Assembly: GCA_963701435.1 (NCBI GenBank)
Contig: CAVPAL010000006.1
Coordinates: forward strand, 310,001-374,000
DNA from: JAACFF01 sp963701435
Lineage (GTDB): Bacteria; Chloroflexota; Anaerolineae; Promineifilales; Promineifilaceae
DNA: 64,000 nucleotides
Reading direction: 5' to 3'
Part shown: positions 1 to 9,711 of the stretch, one piece after another
How positions within the stretch are numbered: the stretch's first letter is position 1
Layout: each line of letters opens with the position of its first letter
The notes under the pieces: generated by a model
The model's database searches: none
Seen by the model: only the letters and a program-made list of their open reading frames with translations
What the model was told of the DNA's origin: nothing
Program-made: the position numbers and the translations under genes

Positions 1-1101
1 GTTGATGATGGTTCCGAGGAAGATGTTGCTGCCTTTTTACTGCGGTATCCTGATGACCGTATTCGTTCGCTGCGTCAGGAAAATCAAGGCAATGCGGCTG
101 CGCGCAATACAGGTATAAAGCAAGCACAGGGCGAATATGTTATTTGCCTGGATTCTGATGATGTCTGGCAGCCTGGGCTGTTAGACATTTGCCTGACGAC
201 GTTACAGACCAACCCGAATATTGATGTAACCTACACGCAATTTCAACAAATTGACCAGAACAGCAAGCTCATTCCTGTCCCCTTACAGCCGCAGCCCAAA
301 AATGGCAATCTTTTACCAGACTTATTGCTTGGTTTTCCAATTTTGCCGTCCTCGGCGCTCATACGCCGGTGCTGCTTTGAACAATGGGGGCTTTACACGC
401 CAGGGCTGGATGATTGGGAACTTTGGCTGCGTTGGTCGGCAAAGGGCTGTCGTTTTCACTGTGTGGAACGGCCGTTGCTTGCCTACCGTATTCATAACCA
501 GAACTTCAACCTGGATTGGCCGCGCAGGCGGCAGGCCCATTTTGCCATGCTGGACGCGTTTTACCGGCAAACAGATTTACCAGAATTAGCATTGCAATTA
601 CATCAACAAGCATATGTAAATCAACATATCCGTTTTGCTGTTTTAGCGTGGCAGGTTAATCGGCCGGTTGACGCCACGGCCGAATTTGTCCATGCTGTTT
701 GTCTCGAACCCAGCCTCTTGCATGATCTTGACTTTTATACCCAGATCGCTTGTGCGCATCAAAACCGGCTCGACTATGGTTCGGCGCGAAATCTTGACCT
801 TGAGCAGGCGCAAGCAATTTTGCTCGCGGCGCTGGACAGCTTGTTTGCCATGCCTGACCTGCCGCGAACCATTATTGCGCAACGGGAGCCGGCCTGTGCC
901 TGGGCAAACCTGGCTCTCGCGCGTCTGGCCTACGGTTTGCAGCAAGATGACAACTTAAGCCGTCGCTTCTTGCAACAAAGCCTGGCGGCCTGGCCAATGA
1001 TTGCCGTGCGCAGTGATTGGGCGATGTGGTTTTTGCGCGCGCTTCTGGGAGGCCGCAAAATTCACCATCTGAAAACGAAAGTTGGTGGCCGGTTCGCGTG
1101 A
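1..1101 (+). CDS. GT2 family glycosyltransferase, 5' end outside window
   Basis: The reading frame is open from base 1, so the start codon lies upstream. The visible part begins inside the GT-A fold with VDDGS, followed by the NTG/ARNTG-type segment and the metal-binding LDSDD (bases about 148-162), all typical of family 2 glycosyltransferases that use nucleotide-activated sugars at the cytoplasmic membrane face. The domain runs to about base 510; the C-terminal ~190 residues are a helical, TPR-like extension without a recognised motif, shared in style with the next gene. It is the first visible member of the exopolysaccharide operon and ends 21 bases before the next start. Sugar specificity cannot be read from sequence. 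Confidence 0.88.
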   Translation, partial: VDDGSEEDVAAFLLRYPDDRIRSLRQENQGNAAARNTGIKQAQGEYVICLDSDDVWQPGLLDICLTTLQTNPNIDVTYTQFQQIDQNSKLIPVPLQPQPKNGNLLPDLLLGFPILPSSALIRRCCFEQWGLYTPGLDDWELWLRWSAKGCRFHCVERPLLAYRIHNQNFNLDWPRRRQAHFAMLDAFYRQTDLPELALQLHQQAYVNQHIRFAVLAWQVNRPVDATAEFVHAVCLEPSLLHDLDFYTQIACAHQNRLDYGSARNLDLEQAQAILLAALDSLFAMPDLPRTIIAQREPACAWANLALARLAYGLQQDDNLSRRFLQQSLAAWPMIAVRSDWAMWFLRALLGGRKIHHLKTKVGGRFA

Positions 1102-1122
1102 GACGCATTCCCCAAAACCGTT

Positions 1123-2313
1123 ATGCTTAAAGTTAGCGTTATTATTCCCACATACAATCATGCTCAGTACTTGTTAGAGGCTGTGACTTCTGTTCAGTCA
1201 CAATCCTACTCAAATTGGGAAGCGATTATTGTCGATGACGGTTCTACGGATGAAACGGCCGTTTTGGTTGCCGAACTCACCGATTCCCGAATCCAGACTG
1301 TTTATCAGAAAAATCAAGGTTTGAGCAGCGCGCGTAACACAGGAATCAGATACGCTAGTGGGGAATTGATTGCGCTGTTAGATGCGGATGACAGGTGGCA
1401 GCCGGCATTTTTGGAGCGGATGGTGCAGGTGTTTGAAGAGGACACAACGGCGGATGCCGCGTATTGTGGCTTTCATTATATGGATGTGCAAGGAACGCTG
1501 CTGCCAACGGCCGTTTCCAAAGTTGTTCCCCCCGAACAATTCAGAGCTGAACTCCTGCGCGGCAACTGGTTGTGCCCCTCCGCTGTTGTCGTGCGCGCCT
1601 CTGTCTACGCGGCTGCCGGCTGGTTCGATACATCGCTGCGGGCCTGTGAGGATTACGACATGTGGCTGCGTATGGCTGTTAAACAGCGATTTGTGGGTAT
1701 TCCGGAGCGACTGCTGCACTATCGCCGCCTGGGCGATAACATGTCTGATGATGTGGATCGCATGGTGGAAGCCATGACCACGGTGCTGGAAAGACAACTT
1801 GGTAGATTCGACAGTTCAATCGGGAATTGGAGTAAGACCAAACAGATTGCCGCCAGAAACGTCACTAGTTTACGTGTTCAGGGCTATTTGTCTCAGAACC
1901 GGGTCACGGAAAGCGCAACTAGTTTGTTATGGCTGCTTCGTCATTGCCCAGATTTCGCCGAATCGCTTGATTTTTGGTATTCACTGGCCTGTGTGCACCA
2001 ATTGGTGGGGCAGCGCGGCGACTTTTTTACCTGGCAGCCTGACCGCGCTGCGGCCGATGTTTTTCGTTTATTAGATGAGTTAGCCACTTATAATGTTCCT
2101 TTTTCCCGGCTGCAGACGCTGCATGCACAGGCTCATTTTGCCCTGGCCCACTTAAACTATGGCAAAGGCGCCATAGGCGCCGCTCGCCGTCATCTGCTTT
2201 CCAGCATTCGCTGCGAGCCAAACCTGGCCGGCAAAGAGCGCTGGCTGCGCCTGGCTGGTCGATTAGTACCGGGCACAAATCGGTTAAAGGCGCTGGTTTC
2301 TCCACAATTATGA
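1123..2313 (+). CDS. GT2 family glycosyltransferase
   Basis: A 396-residue protein with a complete GT2 catalytic domain: the N-terminal VSVIIPTYNHAQYL strand, the VDDGSTD motif at about residue 37, the SSARNTGIRYA segment, and the DADD metal-binding motif near residue 86. A CEDYDMW acceptor-side motif near residue 184 corresponds to the catalytic-base region. The last ~200 residues form the same helical extension as in the preceding gene, suggesting tandem duplication. It should transfer a sugar to the growing lipid-linked exopolysaccharide unit. The following gene starts in an ATGA overlap, which indicates translational coupling. Donor and acceptor are unknown. Confidence 0.9.
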   Translation: MLKVSVIIPTYNHAQYLLEAVTSVQSQSYSNWEAIIVDDGSTDETAVLVAELTDSRIQTVYQKNQGLSSARNTGIRYASGELIALLDADDRWQPAFLERMVQVFEEDTTADAAYCGFHYMDVQGTLLPTAVSKVVPPEQFRAELLRGNWLCPSAVVVRASVYAAAGWFDTSLRACEDYDMWLRMAVKQRFVGIPERLLHYRRLGDNMSDDVDRMVEAMTTVLERQLGRFDSSIGNWSKTKQIAARNVTSLRVQGYLSQNRVTESATSLLWLLRHCPDFAESLDFWYSLACVHQLVGQRGDFFTWQPDRAAADVFRLLDELATYNVPFSRLQTLHAQAHFALAHLNYGKGAIGAARRHLLSSIRCEPNLAGKERWLRLAGRLVPGTNRLKALVSPQL

Positions 2314-3422
2314 TTCGTGTTTTATATGTCAATCACAGCACCGCTATTGGTGGGGCTGAAACAAACCTACTCAATTTCCAACGTTTTGCGAAACAAGGCG
2401 GTTATCGACCTGTTGGTACGCTGCTGCCGGACAACGGCCCCCTGGCAGTTGAAACGCGTCGGATGGGGTTTCCGGTAGGAATTATTCGGTACCATGCATT
2501 CGGCTGGCGTAACCCTTTGCGTTACGCGCAGACGTTGTCCCAATTGATATCCTGGATCAGAAGAACGCAGGCCGACGTGATTCACTTGAACCATCAATGG
2601 CTGGTGGAACATATTGTCCTGGCCGGACGTTTGACGGGGCGGCCGGTGGTTTGTCATACGCGCAATTTTCTGGATGAAGCGTTTGTGGCGGATAATCGCC
2701 ACTGGTTTGAGCAGGCCGGCGCAATCATTGTTGAGTCGCAAGCGGTTGAGCAGCGCGCATATGCGCTGGGACTGCTCCCAGAACAGGTCAGGCTGATCTA
2801 TAATGGGGCTGATTTTGATCGGTTTCAATCGCGTAACGGCCGTTTCCATTCATCCCAAACCCGCAAAATAGTGGGTTATTGCGGCCGCATCGTGCCGGAA
2901 AAAGGGCCAGAAGACCTTATCCAGGCTGCACCGGCTGTGCTGCAAGCTGTGCCGGATGTGCAATTTCTGTTTGCCGGCATCGATCAAACCAATGGGGCTT
3001 TTATTCAAGACCTGCGGGCACAGGCTCGTCGTTTAGGTGTAGACAACCACGTACAGTTTTTAGGTTTTCGCAGCGACATTGAGAACATGTTAGCCACGGT
3101 CGATATCTTAACCTTACCTTCCCGGCCGGCCATGCGTGAAGGACTGCCGCTGTCAGCATTGGAAGGATTGGCTGCCGGCTGTCTGATTGTGGCCACGCCC
3201 AACAGCGGTTTGCCGGAAGCTGTGCGTGACGGGCAGACCGGATTTCTAGTTGAACCGGAATGCCCGCAATCGCTTGCACAAGGCATCATTAAGGCGCTCA
3301 CATTAACAGAATCAGAGCAAAAACGTATGCGCCAAAATGGCAGCAATTTGATCGAGAGCCAATTTAGCGTCGAGCAGCAAGTAGATCAACTGGGCCGACT
3401 TTATCAAGAATTAGTACAGTGA
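2310..3422 (+). CDS. GT4 family glycosyltransferase
   Basis: A 370-residue GT-B glycosyltransferase overlapping the preceding gene by 4 bases (ATGA). The N-terminal half has the glycine-rich GGAETN loop near residue 14 typical of GT4 retaining enzymes. The C-terminal half begins near residue 188 with IVGYCGRIVPEKGPEDLI and contains the donor-binding region with MREGLPLSALEGLAAG around residue 275, equivalent to the EX7E motif. It is likely cytoplasmic or membrane-peripheral and adds one sugar during repeat-unit assembly. Specificity is not predictable. A 39-base gap separates it from the next gene, with no terminator visible. Confidence 0.9.
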   Translation: MIRVLYVNHSTAIGGAETNLLNFQRFAKQGGYRPVGTLLPDNGPLAVETRRMGFPVGIIRYHAFGWRNPLRYAQTLSQLISWIRRTQADVIHLNHQWLVEHIVLAGRLTGRPVVCHTRNFLDEAFVADNRHWFEQAGAIIVESQAVEQRAYALGLLPEQVRLIYNGADFDRFQSRNGRFHSSQTRKIVGYCGRIVPEKGPEDLIQAAPAVLQAVPDVQFLFAGIDQTNGAFIQDLRAQARRLGVDNHVQFLGFRSDIENMLATVDILTLPSRPAMREGLPLSALEGLAAGCLIVATPNSGLPEAVRDGQTGFLVEPECPQSLAQGIIKALTLTESEQKRMRQNGSNLIESQFSVEQQVDQLGRLYQELVQ

Positions 3423-3461
3423 AACATACAAAGCGTCAAAACAAATCAAAGGAACCGGTCA

Positions 3462-4625
3462 ATGATTGATGTTTTGTTGGTTAGCCCGCGTTTATCGCCA
3501 ACAGACCTGCGGCGCTGCGGCGATCATGCCTATACGGATTTGCTGCTGGAAAATCCACCGCCGGGCGTTCGTTACCATCATTACGAGGATTTAATTGAAA
3601 ACGGCCGTATGCGGCGTGTCCGTTTTTGGCAGGCGGCCGGTTATTATCTGACACAGGCCGGTTTTTTGCCTCCGGACACCTGGGCCGAGTATTTGGAAAG
3701 TGATTTTGTGCCCGATTTGGTTCATACTGTGGTGTTCGCAGTGGCGCTGCGCTCACCAGCAGTCGCGAAGATTCCACTCGTTGTGCATACTTCCAGCCCC
3801 AGCATCACCGATCTGACGGTAAAGCGTAACTGGAACCGTCAGCAGGTAACACGGGCGTATCGCCGCAAAAAAGGGTATCTGAAGCTGGCGCGCGCCCACC
3901 ATTACGCCTTAAACGCCGGATCGGCCGATAAGGTTTTGGTGCAAAGTGAATACGGTCGTAACCTGATTCTTAGCTACGGAGACGTCGCCGCTGAAAAAGT
4001 TGAGGTTTTGTATCCTGCGCAGCCTACGCCTGATCGGGTAACGGCCGTTGCGAAGAAAAATCGTGAAACCACCACGTTTCTTTTTGTCGGTACAGATTTT
4101 GAGCGCAAGAATGGCCCCATGGTCGTGGATGCATTTTTGGAAGTTTATCAGAAGTACCCAAATACACGCCTCATCCTGGTTGGCAAACCGGCCAACGGTC
4201 AGAAGATCATTGCGGACGGCGTTCAACACCTCCTCTTTGTACCGCATGAAGAACTATTGGCGCAAATCTTCCCCCAGGCAGATGTTTTTTTACTGCCTAC
4301 CAGAGCGGAAGGGAGCTTTGCTTTTACTTTATTTGAAGCCATGTCTATGGGCTTGCCGGCAATAACGGTCAATGCCTGGGCAATGCCAGAGATCATTCAA
4401 CAGGGCAAAAATGGCTTTTTGATCAAACCGGACTCGCGCGCAGATCTGATTCAAACCATGCAGCGTCTGGTAGAACGCCAGGACGTAATTCCCTTTATGC
4501 GTCAACAAAGCTGCGCCATTTTCCGCGAAAAATTTTCCGTTGAAGCCCACAACCGGCGTCTGCGCGCAATTTATGATCAAGCCTTGAGTAAATCGCCTAT
4601 AGCATTTGAATCGGTTGCTGTTTGA
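3462..4625 (+). CDS. GT4-like glycosyltransferase
   Basis: A 387-residue GT-B protein. The C-terminal Rossmann domain starts around residue 200 (TTTFLFVGTDFERKNG) and carries the family's donor-site signature (EGSFAFTLFEAMSMGLP near residue 285), including the two glutamates of the EX7E motif. The N-terminal acceptor domain is divergent, with no GGxE loop, so the acceptor is probably unlike that of the preceding enzyme. It lies between another GT4 gene and a sugar nucleotidyltransferase, which supports a role in exopolysaccharide assembly. The ATG is preceded by AAAGGA about 11 bases upstream. Confidence 0.86.
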   Translation: MIDVLLVSPRLSPTDLRRCGDHAYTDLLLENPPPGVRYHHYEDLIENGRMRRVRFWQAAGYYLTQAGFLPPDTWAEYLESDFVPDLVHTVVFAVALRSPAVAKIPLVVHTSSPSITDLTVKRNWNRQQVTRAYRRKKGYLKLARAHHYALNAGSADKVLVQSEYGRNLILSYGDVAAEKVEVLYPAQPTPDRVTAVAKKNRETTTFLFVGTDFERKNGPMVVDAFLEVYQKYPNTRLILVGKPANGQKIIADGVQHLLFVPHEELLAQIFPQADVFLLPTRAEGSFAFTLFEAMSMGLPAITVNAWAMPEIIQQGKNGFLIKPDSRADLIQTMQRLVERQDVIPFMRQQSCAIFREKFSVEAHNRRLRAIYDQALSKSPIAFESVAV

Positions 4626-4644
4626 ATTCGCAGGAGGGTAAGTT

Positions 4645-5418
4645 ATGTCAAATGAATTAGTAGGACTCATACCGGCCGCAGGGATGGCAAAACGCATTTC
4701 TCCCCTGCCCGGCAGCAAAGAGCTGTTCCCAATTGGCTTTCGCGAAATTCCAGTCAATGGACACGTTCAAATTCGTCCTAAGGTTGTCAGCCAATATTTG
4801 ATGGACAGCATGTTCCAGGCAGGGGCCAAAAAGGTCTGGATGGTGTTGGGCAAGCACAAAGCAGACATTATGCACTATTATGGCGACGGCTCTGATTTTG
4901 GCGGCAACATTGCTTATCTACTAATGGACAAGCTGTGGGGAATGCCGTATACGCTAGATCAAGCCTGGCCCTGGTTGAATCACGACACCATACTTTTTGG
5001 TATGCCGGATACGATTTTTACGCCGGATGATGCTTTTGCACACATGTTGGCGAAGCTCAATGCAACCGGCGCGGATGTGACGCTAGGCGTATTTCCCACT
5101 GACCAGCCTAACAAGCTGTGCGTCGTGGATATTAATGAGGCCGGCGATGTGCTGGGTATGATAGATAAACCGGCCCAAACACATCTCAGGCAGGCGTGGG
5201 GGTCGGCGTGCTGGTCGCCGCGCTTCACGGACTTTATGCACAATTATCTCTGTTTACAGCCTGTGGGCAGCCGTGAGGTCGTTTTAGCCGATGTTTTTCG
5301 CGCGGCTATGCAGGCCGGATTACTTGTCAACGGGATTCACTTTAAAGAAGGTGAATATATTGACATCGGCACGCCAGATGACCTGGCGGCAGCGATGCAC
5401 CGGTTCAGTATAAAATAG
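4645..5418 (+). CDS. Sugar-1-phosphate nucleotidyltransferase
   Basis: A 257-residue NTP-transferase fold protein. The N-terminus VGLIPAAGMAKRISPLPGSK is a variant of the GXGXRX(P)XTxxxPK signature in which the glycine-rich loop binds the nucleotide and the lysine contacts phosphate. Motif GMPDTIF near residue 114 supplies the metal-binding aspartate, and EGEYIDIGTPDDL near the C-terminus is typical of RmlA/GlmU-like enzymes. It should make an NDP-sugar donor for neighbouring glycosyltransferases. A strong Shine-Dalgarno (AGGAGGG at 4632-4638) fixes the start. The loop lacks the usual TRL(Y/R)P run, so the nucleotide and sugar are uncertain. Confidence 0.85.
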   Translation: MSNELVGLIPAAGMAKRISPLPGSKELFPIGFREIPVNGHVQIRPKVVSQYLMDSMFQAGAKKVWMVLGKHKADIMHYYGDGSDFGGNIAYLLMDKLWGMPYTLDQAWPWLNHDTILFGMPDTIFTPDDAFAHMLAKLNATGADVTLGVFPTDQPNKLCVVDINEAGDVLGMIDKPAQTHLRQAWGSACWSPRFTDFMHNYLCLQPVGSREVVLADVFRAAMQAGLLVNGIHFKEGEYIDIGTPDDLAAAMHRFSIK

Positions 5419-5441
5419 GTAAGAAATAATACGAGGCGCTC

Positions 5442-6401
5442 ATGACAAACTATAATAAGCCTTCTCCTTCAGTTTGCTTTGTTGTTTTAAATTGGAACCA
5501 GCCCGAAATGACAATTGATTGTCTCAATTCTCTGGCCGAACAGGCGTACGATAAATTTAATGTAATTTTAGTGGATAATGGCTCCCAGGATGATTCGGTA
5601 GTTCAACTGCGTGATTGCTTTCCCCAGATTACACTCATTGATTTACCTGAAAATATTGGTTACTCATTGGCCAACAATGTGGGCATTGAGGTGGCTCTGC
5701 AGCAGGACGCCGATTACATATTTTTGCTCAACAACGATACCATCGTCGACGCCGATATGTTGGCGCAGCTTGTGACAGTGGCTGAATCTGAACCAGATAT
5801 TGGCATAACGGGACCGACTATTCTTTATTTTGACGAATCTGATTTGATCTGGTGCGCCGGCGCAGGAATAAATTGGCGCGATGGCGGCATCACGAGGTTA
5901 TTTGTAAATCAGCCCATGAGTTCAGTGGCCAATACGAACTATCACGATGTTGATTTTTTGTCATCATGTGCGGTTTGTATTAAGCGCCGGGTGTTAGAAG
6001 AAATTGGTTTGCTGGACGGCCGTTACTTCATTTACTACGATGAGACTGACTGGTTTGCCAGGGCTACTGCTGCCGGCTGGCGTTCTGTTTTTGTGCCACA
6101 AGCAAAAATGTGGCATAGGGTATCAGCCACAATGGGGACTACCTCGCCCGCGACCGACTATTACATGAATCGCAATGTATTGTTATTCCTGGCCAAAAAC
6201 CTGCGAGGATTGCCCCGTCTAAGCGCCATCATGCGCGCCGCCGGACGAAATTTGCTGACCATCGCCGCTTACACAATTAAATCCCATAATCGTCAACGTA
6301 TTCCTAATCGTAACGCACGCCTTTTGGCGCTGCGTGATGCGGCTTTACGACGCTGGGGCAGAATGGGGCAAGATGTTTCCGCCGTTTGTTATCGAAAATA
6401 A
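5442..6401 (+). CDS. GT2 family glycosyltransferase, rhamnosyltransferase-like
   Basis: A 319-residue GT2 enzyme of the WcaE/WbbL-like type. It has VCFVVLNWNQPEMT at the N-terminus, VDNGSQDDS near residue 46, an ENIGYSLANN segment that positions the base, and the LLNNDT metal-binding motif near residue 97. Near residue 203 YYDETDWFARA corresponds to the conserved catalytic ED(x)D region. This subtype commonly transfers rhamnose or another deoxyhexose, but that is family knowledge rather than something shown here. No membrane segment is visible. The next gene starts 5 bases downstream when its ATG is used. Confidence 0.88.
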   Translation: MTNYNKPSPSVCFVVLNWNQPEMTIDCLNSLAEQAYDKFNVILVDNGSQDDSVVQLRDCFPQITLIDLPENIGYSLANNVGIEVALQQDADYIFLLNNDTIVDADMLAQLVTVAESEPDIGITGPTILYFDESDLIWCAGAGINWRDGGITRLFVNQPMSSVANTNYHDVDFLSSCAVCIKRRVLEEIGLLDGRYFIYYDETDWFARATAAGWRSVFVPQAKMWHRVSATMGTTSPATDYYMNRNVLLFLAKNLRGLPRLSAIMRAAGRNLLTIAAYTIKSHNRQRIPNRNARLLALRDAALRRWGRMGQDVSAVCYRK

Positions 6402-6406
6402 GTGAC

Positions 6407-7009
6407 ATGAATCCACAGTTGTCCGCCAACAATCCTCTACGGCGTTTGCCTGACCCATTAAAACGATTTCTGAATGCGGCGTATTGGTTGAAATATGACG
6501 CGACAGATTTCCTGGCCGAATGTATAGGCTGGCTGCCGTCCCACATGCTGCGCTCTTTTTTGTACCGTTATTTACTCGGGATCAAACTGAGTCCGCAGTG
6601 CAGCATCCATCGAAACTGTCGTTTTTACCGGCCGGCCGGGGTCAGCATTGGCGCGAACACGGTGATTAATCGGGATGTACTCCTGGACGGCCGTTCCGGC
6701 CTGCAAATTGGCGCAAATGTCAGTATCTCAGAAGGGGCGGCTATTTTTTCCCTGGAGCATGATCCCAACAGCGTCACTTTTAGTACACGCGGCGGCCCCG
6801 TCATCGTTGGTGACCGCGTGTTTGTAGGCGCCAGAGCCGTTATTTTACCAGGCGTCACCATTGGGGAAGGCGCGGTTGTCGCTGCCGGCGCCGTTGTTCC
6901 GCGAGATGTGCCGCCGTACCAAATCGTGGGGGGCGTCCCCGCCAAATCCATTGGCCAGCGCCGCCACGATCTGGAATACACGCTGAACTATCACAAATTC
7001 CTGGGATGA
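6407..7009 (+). CDS. Left-handed beta-helix (hexapeptide) acyltransferase
   Basis: About 200 residues. From about residue 80 there are imperfect hexapeptide repeats (VSIGANTVI, IGANVSISEG, IVGDRVFVGARAVI, IGEGAVVAAGAVV) that wind a left-handed parallel beta-helix, ending in PPYQIVGGVPAKSIG, the hallmark C-terminus of the maltose/galactoside O-acetyltransferase group. It probably O-acetylates a sugar in the polysaccharide unit using acetyl-CoA. The ATG at 6407 was chosen; a TTG at 6386 in the same frame would overlap the preceding gene by 16 bases and lacks a better ribosome site. Confidence 0.88.
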   Translation: MNPQLSANNPLRRLPDPLKRFLNAAYWLKYDATDFLAECIGWLPSHMLRSFLYRYLLGIKLSPQCSIHRNCRFYRPAGVSIGANTVINRDVLLDGRSGLQIGANVSISEGAAIFSLEHDPNSVTFSTRGGPVIVGDRVFVGARAVILPGVTIGEGAVVAAGAVVPRDVPPYQIVGGVPAKSIGQRRHDLEYTLNYHKFLG

Positions 7010-7013
7010 CTTC

Positions 7014-8249
7014 GTGCAAACTCTTTTTTTAGCTGCATGGTTTCCTGAACCGGCCGATAACGGCTCCAAAATCAGGGTGAATCATTTACTGCGCGCCCTG
7101 GCCGAAAAGCATGATGTGACCCTGTTATCCTTCGCATTTGGCGGCACAAAACCAAAAGCAGTAAGCCGGCTGCATGAGATTTGTGCCCATATTGGCATAG
7201 TCCCGGTTGATCCCTTTGCGATCAACAGCGGCAATGATCTTGAGGGATTTCTCTCCCCGGCGCCGCTGTACACGCGGCCAGTCGCCGCAATGAGCCGCCT
7301 TGTGCATGAAACAATGGCCGCCAACCATTTTGATGTGGTTATCGCTTCTACCGCGACCATGGCAACTTATGCGCTGCAGTCACCGGCGGCAAAAGCGCTG
7401 CTCATGTTGGAAGAGCATAATTGTATGACGCGCTGGATGTGGGAACGGTATCAGGTGCAGCGCGGAGCGCTGCAAAGGCTGCGCTGCGGGATAAGCTGGT
7501 ATAAAACCAGGCGCTTTGAAGCGCGGTTGTTCAAACAATTTGATTTGGTCTCAATGGTTTCGGAGCAGGATCGCGCCGTATGTCAAGATTTGTTGCCGCA
7601 GGACGGCCGTTTAGCGGCCCTGGTTCCCAATGGTGTGGATTGTCGCCACAACCAACCTGGCTTGATTGAGCGGCAGGATACGGCGTTGGTGTACAACGGG
7701 GCGCTGACTTATGACGCCAATTTTGATGCAATGCAATATTTTTTGAGCGCAGTGTACCCGCTCATCAAGGCGCAGGTTCCCCTGGTTTCGCTTAAGATTA
7801 CCGGCTCGACGAAGGGAGTCGCCACGGAGTTGTTGGCTTTGGATCCGAGTGTGGAATTGACAGGGTTTGTAGATGATATACGCCTGCCTGTTGCTGAAGC
7901 CACGGTATGTGTGGCGCCTATTCGCCAGGGCGGAGGCACGCGGCTAAAAATTTTAGAGGCAATGGCCCTGGGAACGCCGGTTGTAACGAGTAAGAAAGGG
8001 GCAGAGGGGCTTAATGTGGTAAACGGCCGTCATCTTTTAATTGCAGATACACCCGCAGCATTCGCCCATAGCACTCTGAAACTGCTGCACGATGCAGAAT
8101 TACGCCGATATCTGGCCTTAAACGCCCGCCGGTTAGTTGTGGAACAGTATGATTGGCGCCAAATTGGCGGGCAATTTACCGTGCTAATAGAAGACGCGGC
8201 AGATAAAAACAAGGTCGAGAATCACGAGGTATCCAACGCCTTCCGGTAA
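7014..8249 (+). CDS. GT4-type glycosyltransferase (TIGR03087-like)
   Basis: A 411-residue GT-B glycosyltransferase starting at GTG four bases after the preceding stop. The N-terminal AAWFPEPADNGSKIRVNHLL resembles the 'P.PADKGDKIR' opening of the sugar transferase family often associated with EpsH/PEP-CTERM exopolysaccharide loci. The C-terminal donor site contains APIRQGGGTRLKILEAMALG near residue 300 with the conserved Lys-Glu arrangement, then PVVTSKKGAEGL. The protein is likely cytoplasmic. No exosortase gene is visible in this window, so the TIGR03087 resemblance says only what subfamily it belongs to. Confidence 0.87.
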   Translation: MQTLFLAAWFPEPADNGSKIRVNHLLRALAEKHDVTLLSFAFGGTKPKAVSRLHEICAHIGIVPVDPFAINSGNDLEGFLSPAPLYTRPVAAMSRLVHETMAANHFDVVIASTATMATYALQSPAAKALLMLEEHNCMTRWMWERYQVQRGALQRLRCGISWYKTRRFEARLFKQFDLVSMVSEQDRAVCQDLLPQDGRLAALVPNGVDCRHNQPGLIERQDTALVYNGALTYDANFDAMQYFLSAVYPLIKAQVPLVSLKITGSTKGVATELLALDPSVELTGFVDDIRLPVAEATVCVAPIRQGGGTRLKILEAMALGTPVVTSKKGAEGLNVVNGRHLLIADTPAAFAHSTLKLLHDAELRRYLALNARRLVVEQYDWRQIGGQFTVLIEDAADKNKVENHEVSNAFR

Positions 8250-8253
8250 ATCA

Positions 8254-9711
8254 ATGCTCAGCATAAATCTATCAACAGCAAGCAGATCTCGTTTTCTGGT
8301 TTGGGGCGTCATCGCAGGCGTGCTGGTTGGCGCTGCCCTGGTTGGCACATTTGCATCGCCGCTTGCCTTGGCTTTGCTCATTGCATCAATTGGGGCGGTT
8401 TTACTGTTCAACCAACCAGTACTGGGTTTAGTGGGTCTGGTTATAGCGGCGGTGTGGGTCAAGCAGCCTATTGGCACAGGCACGGAGGTTGAACTGAATG
8501 CCGCGACATTACTTATTCCGCTCTTGTCGGGTTTATGGGTTCTGACCCGGATTCGTCGCAAGGGGAATTGGCGCCTGCCCAACAGGATCGGGTTACCATT
8601 ACTGCTGTTTTTGATTATGGGGCTAATTTCGCTTTTGGTTGGGAATGTGCTTTGGAATCCAATGGTCCCCCGCAGCAGCAATTTTATCCTGGTGCAATTA
8701 GCTCAATGGACGATCTTTGCTTTTTCCGCCGGCGTGTTTGTACTGGCCGGGAACCTGATACCGGACGAAAAATGGTTGCGTAGAGTGACTTGCTTTTTCT
8801 TGTTGGCGGCAGGGATTCCTGCGCTCTTGCGTCTGGCGCCAGGCATTGGTCTTGATATCAGGCAGTTAACAACCATCGTGTTTATTCGCGCCCCTTTTTG
8901 GGCTTTGCTGACCGCGTTGGCCGGGGGTCAACTGCTTTTCAACCGCAAACTTTCGCTTGGGTGGCGCGTTTTCTGCCTGCTGGTGGTGGGGGCGACGGCC
9001 GTTTATGTGTTATTTGAGCAACAAGAAGCCGCCTCAAACTGGGTTGGCGTTGGCAGCGTTGTTGCCTTGCTTGTCTGGTTACGCTGGCCTCATTTGCGCT
9101 GGCCAATAATCATTCTGATTGTTATTGCTTTATTCTCCGGTTTTTTATGGCCGCTCATCTGGCAGTTTGCAGGTGGTGCAGAAGAATGGAATATCAGCGG
9201 CGGCTCCCGTTTAGTTTTGGCAATCCGTGTCATCGAGGACACGCTCCAAAACCCGATTACCGGCCTGGGACCGGCTGCTTATCGCTTGTATGGCGCGACA
9301 CGGCCGCTTCTTTACCAACATATAGTCTGGGTTAATCCGCGGATTTCTTCGCATAACAATTATGTTGATCTCTTTTCACACGTCGGCCTCGTGGGGCTGG
9401 TTATTTTCTTTTGGTTTGTAATTGAGTTGGGACGTCTTGGAATTCGCCTGCGTTCCCGTTACTCAGGAGACTTCGCGGCCGGTTACATAAACGGCGTGCT
9501 GGCTGCCGGCGGCGGCGGCCTGGTTCTCATGCTGTTTGCAGATTGGATTCTACCGTTTGTCTATAACATTGGCTTCCCCGGTTTTCAGGCCAGCTTGCTT
9601 TTATGGTTATTCTTGGGCGGCTTGCTGGTGTTGGCCGATCGCAGCCCGTATGGCAAGCCCGGCGAGGAACCTGCTGGGGATTACCTGCCACAGCCAGAAA
9701 GGCGTAAATAA
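8254..9711 (+). CDS. O-antigen ligase / Wzy-like polymerase membrane protein
   Basis: A 485-residue polytopic membrane protein with about 11-12 hydrophobic helices. A large extracytoplasmic loop lies between residues about 300 and 375 and contains ENPITGLGP-like 'NPITGLGP' and the segment SHNNYVDLFSHVGLVGLV, which matches the H(N/S)xxLxxxxexG signature of the O-antigen ligase/Wzy family (WaaL_Wzy superfamily). In a monoderm exopolysaccharide locus this most likely polymerises repeat units exported to the outer membrane face, i.e. the Wzy role. A ligase to another acceptor is the alternative. Its stop (TAA) overlaps the next ATG by one base. Confidence 0.85.
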   Translation: MLSINLSTASRSRFLVWGVIAGVLVGAALVGTFASPLALALLIASIGAVLLFNQPVLGLVGLVIAAVWVKQPIGTGTEVELNAATLLIPLLSGLWVLTRIRRKGNWRLPNRIGLPLLLFLIMGLISLLVGNVLWNPMVPRSSNFILVQLAQWTIFAFSAGVFVLAGNLIPDEKWLRRVTCFFLLAAGIPALLRLAPGIGLDIRQLTTIVFIRAPFWALLTALAGGQLLFNRKLSLGWRVFCLLVVGATAVYVLFEQQEAASNWVGVGSVVALLVWLRWPHLRWPIIILIVIALFSGFLWPLIWQFAGGAEEWNISGGSRLVLAIRVIEDTLQNPITGLGPAAYRLYGATRPLLYQHIVWVNPRISSHNNYVDLFSHVGLVGLVIFFWFVIELGRLGIRLRSRYSGDFAAGYINGVLAAGGGGLVLMLFADWILPFVYNIGFPGFQASLLLWLFLGGLLVLADRSPYGKPGEEPAGDYLPQPERRK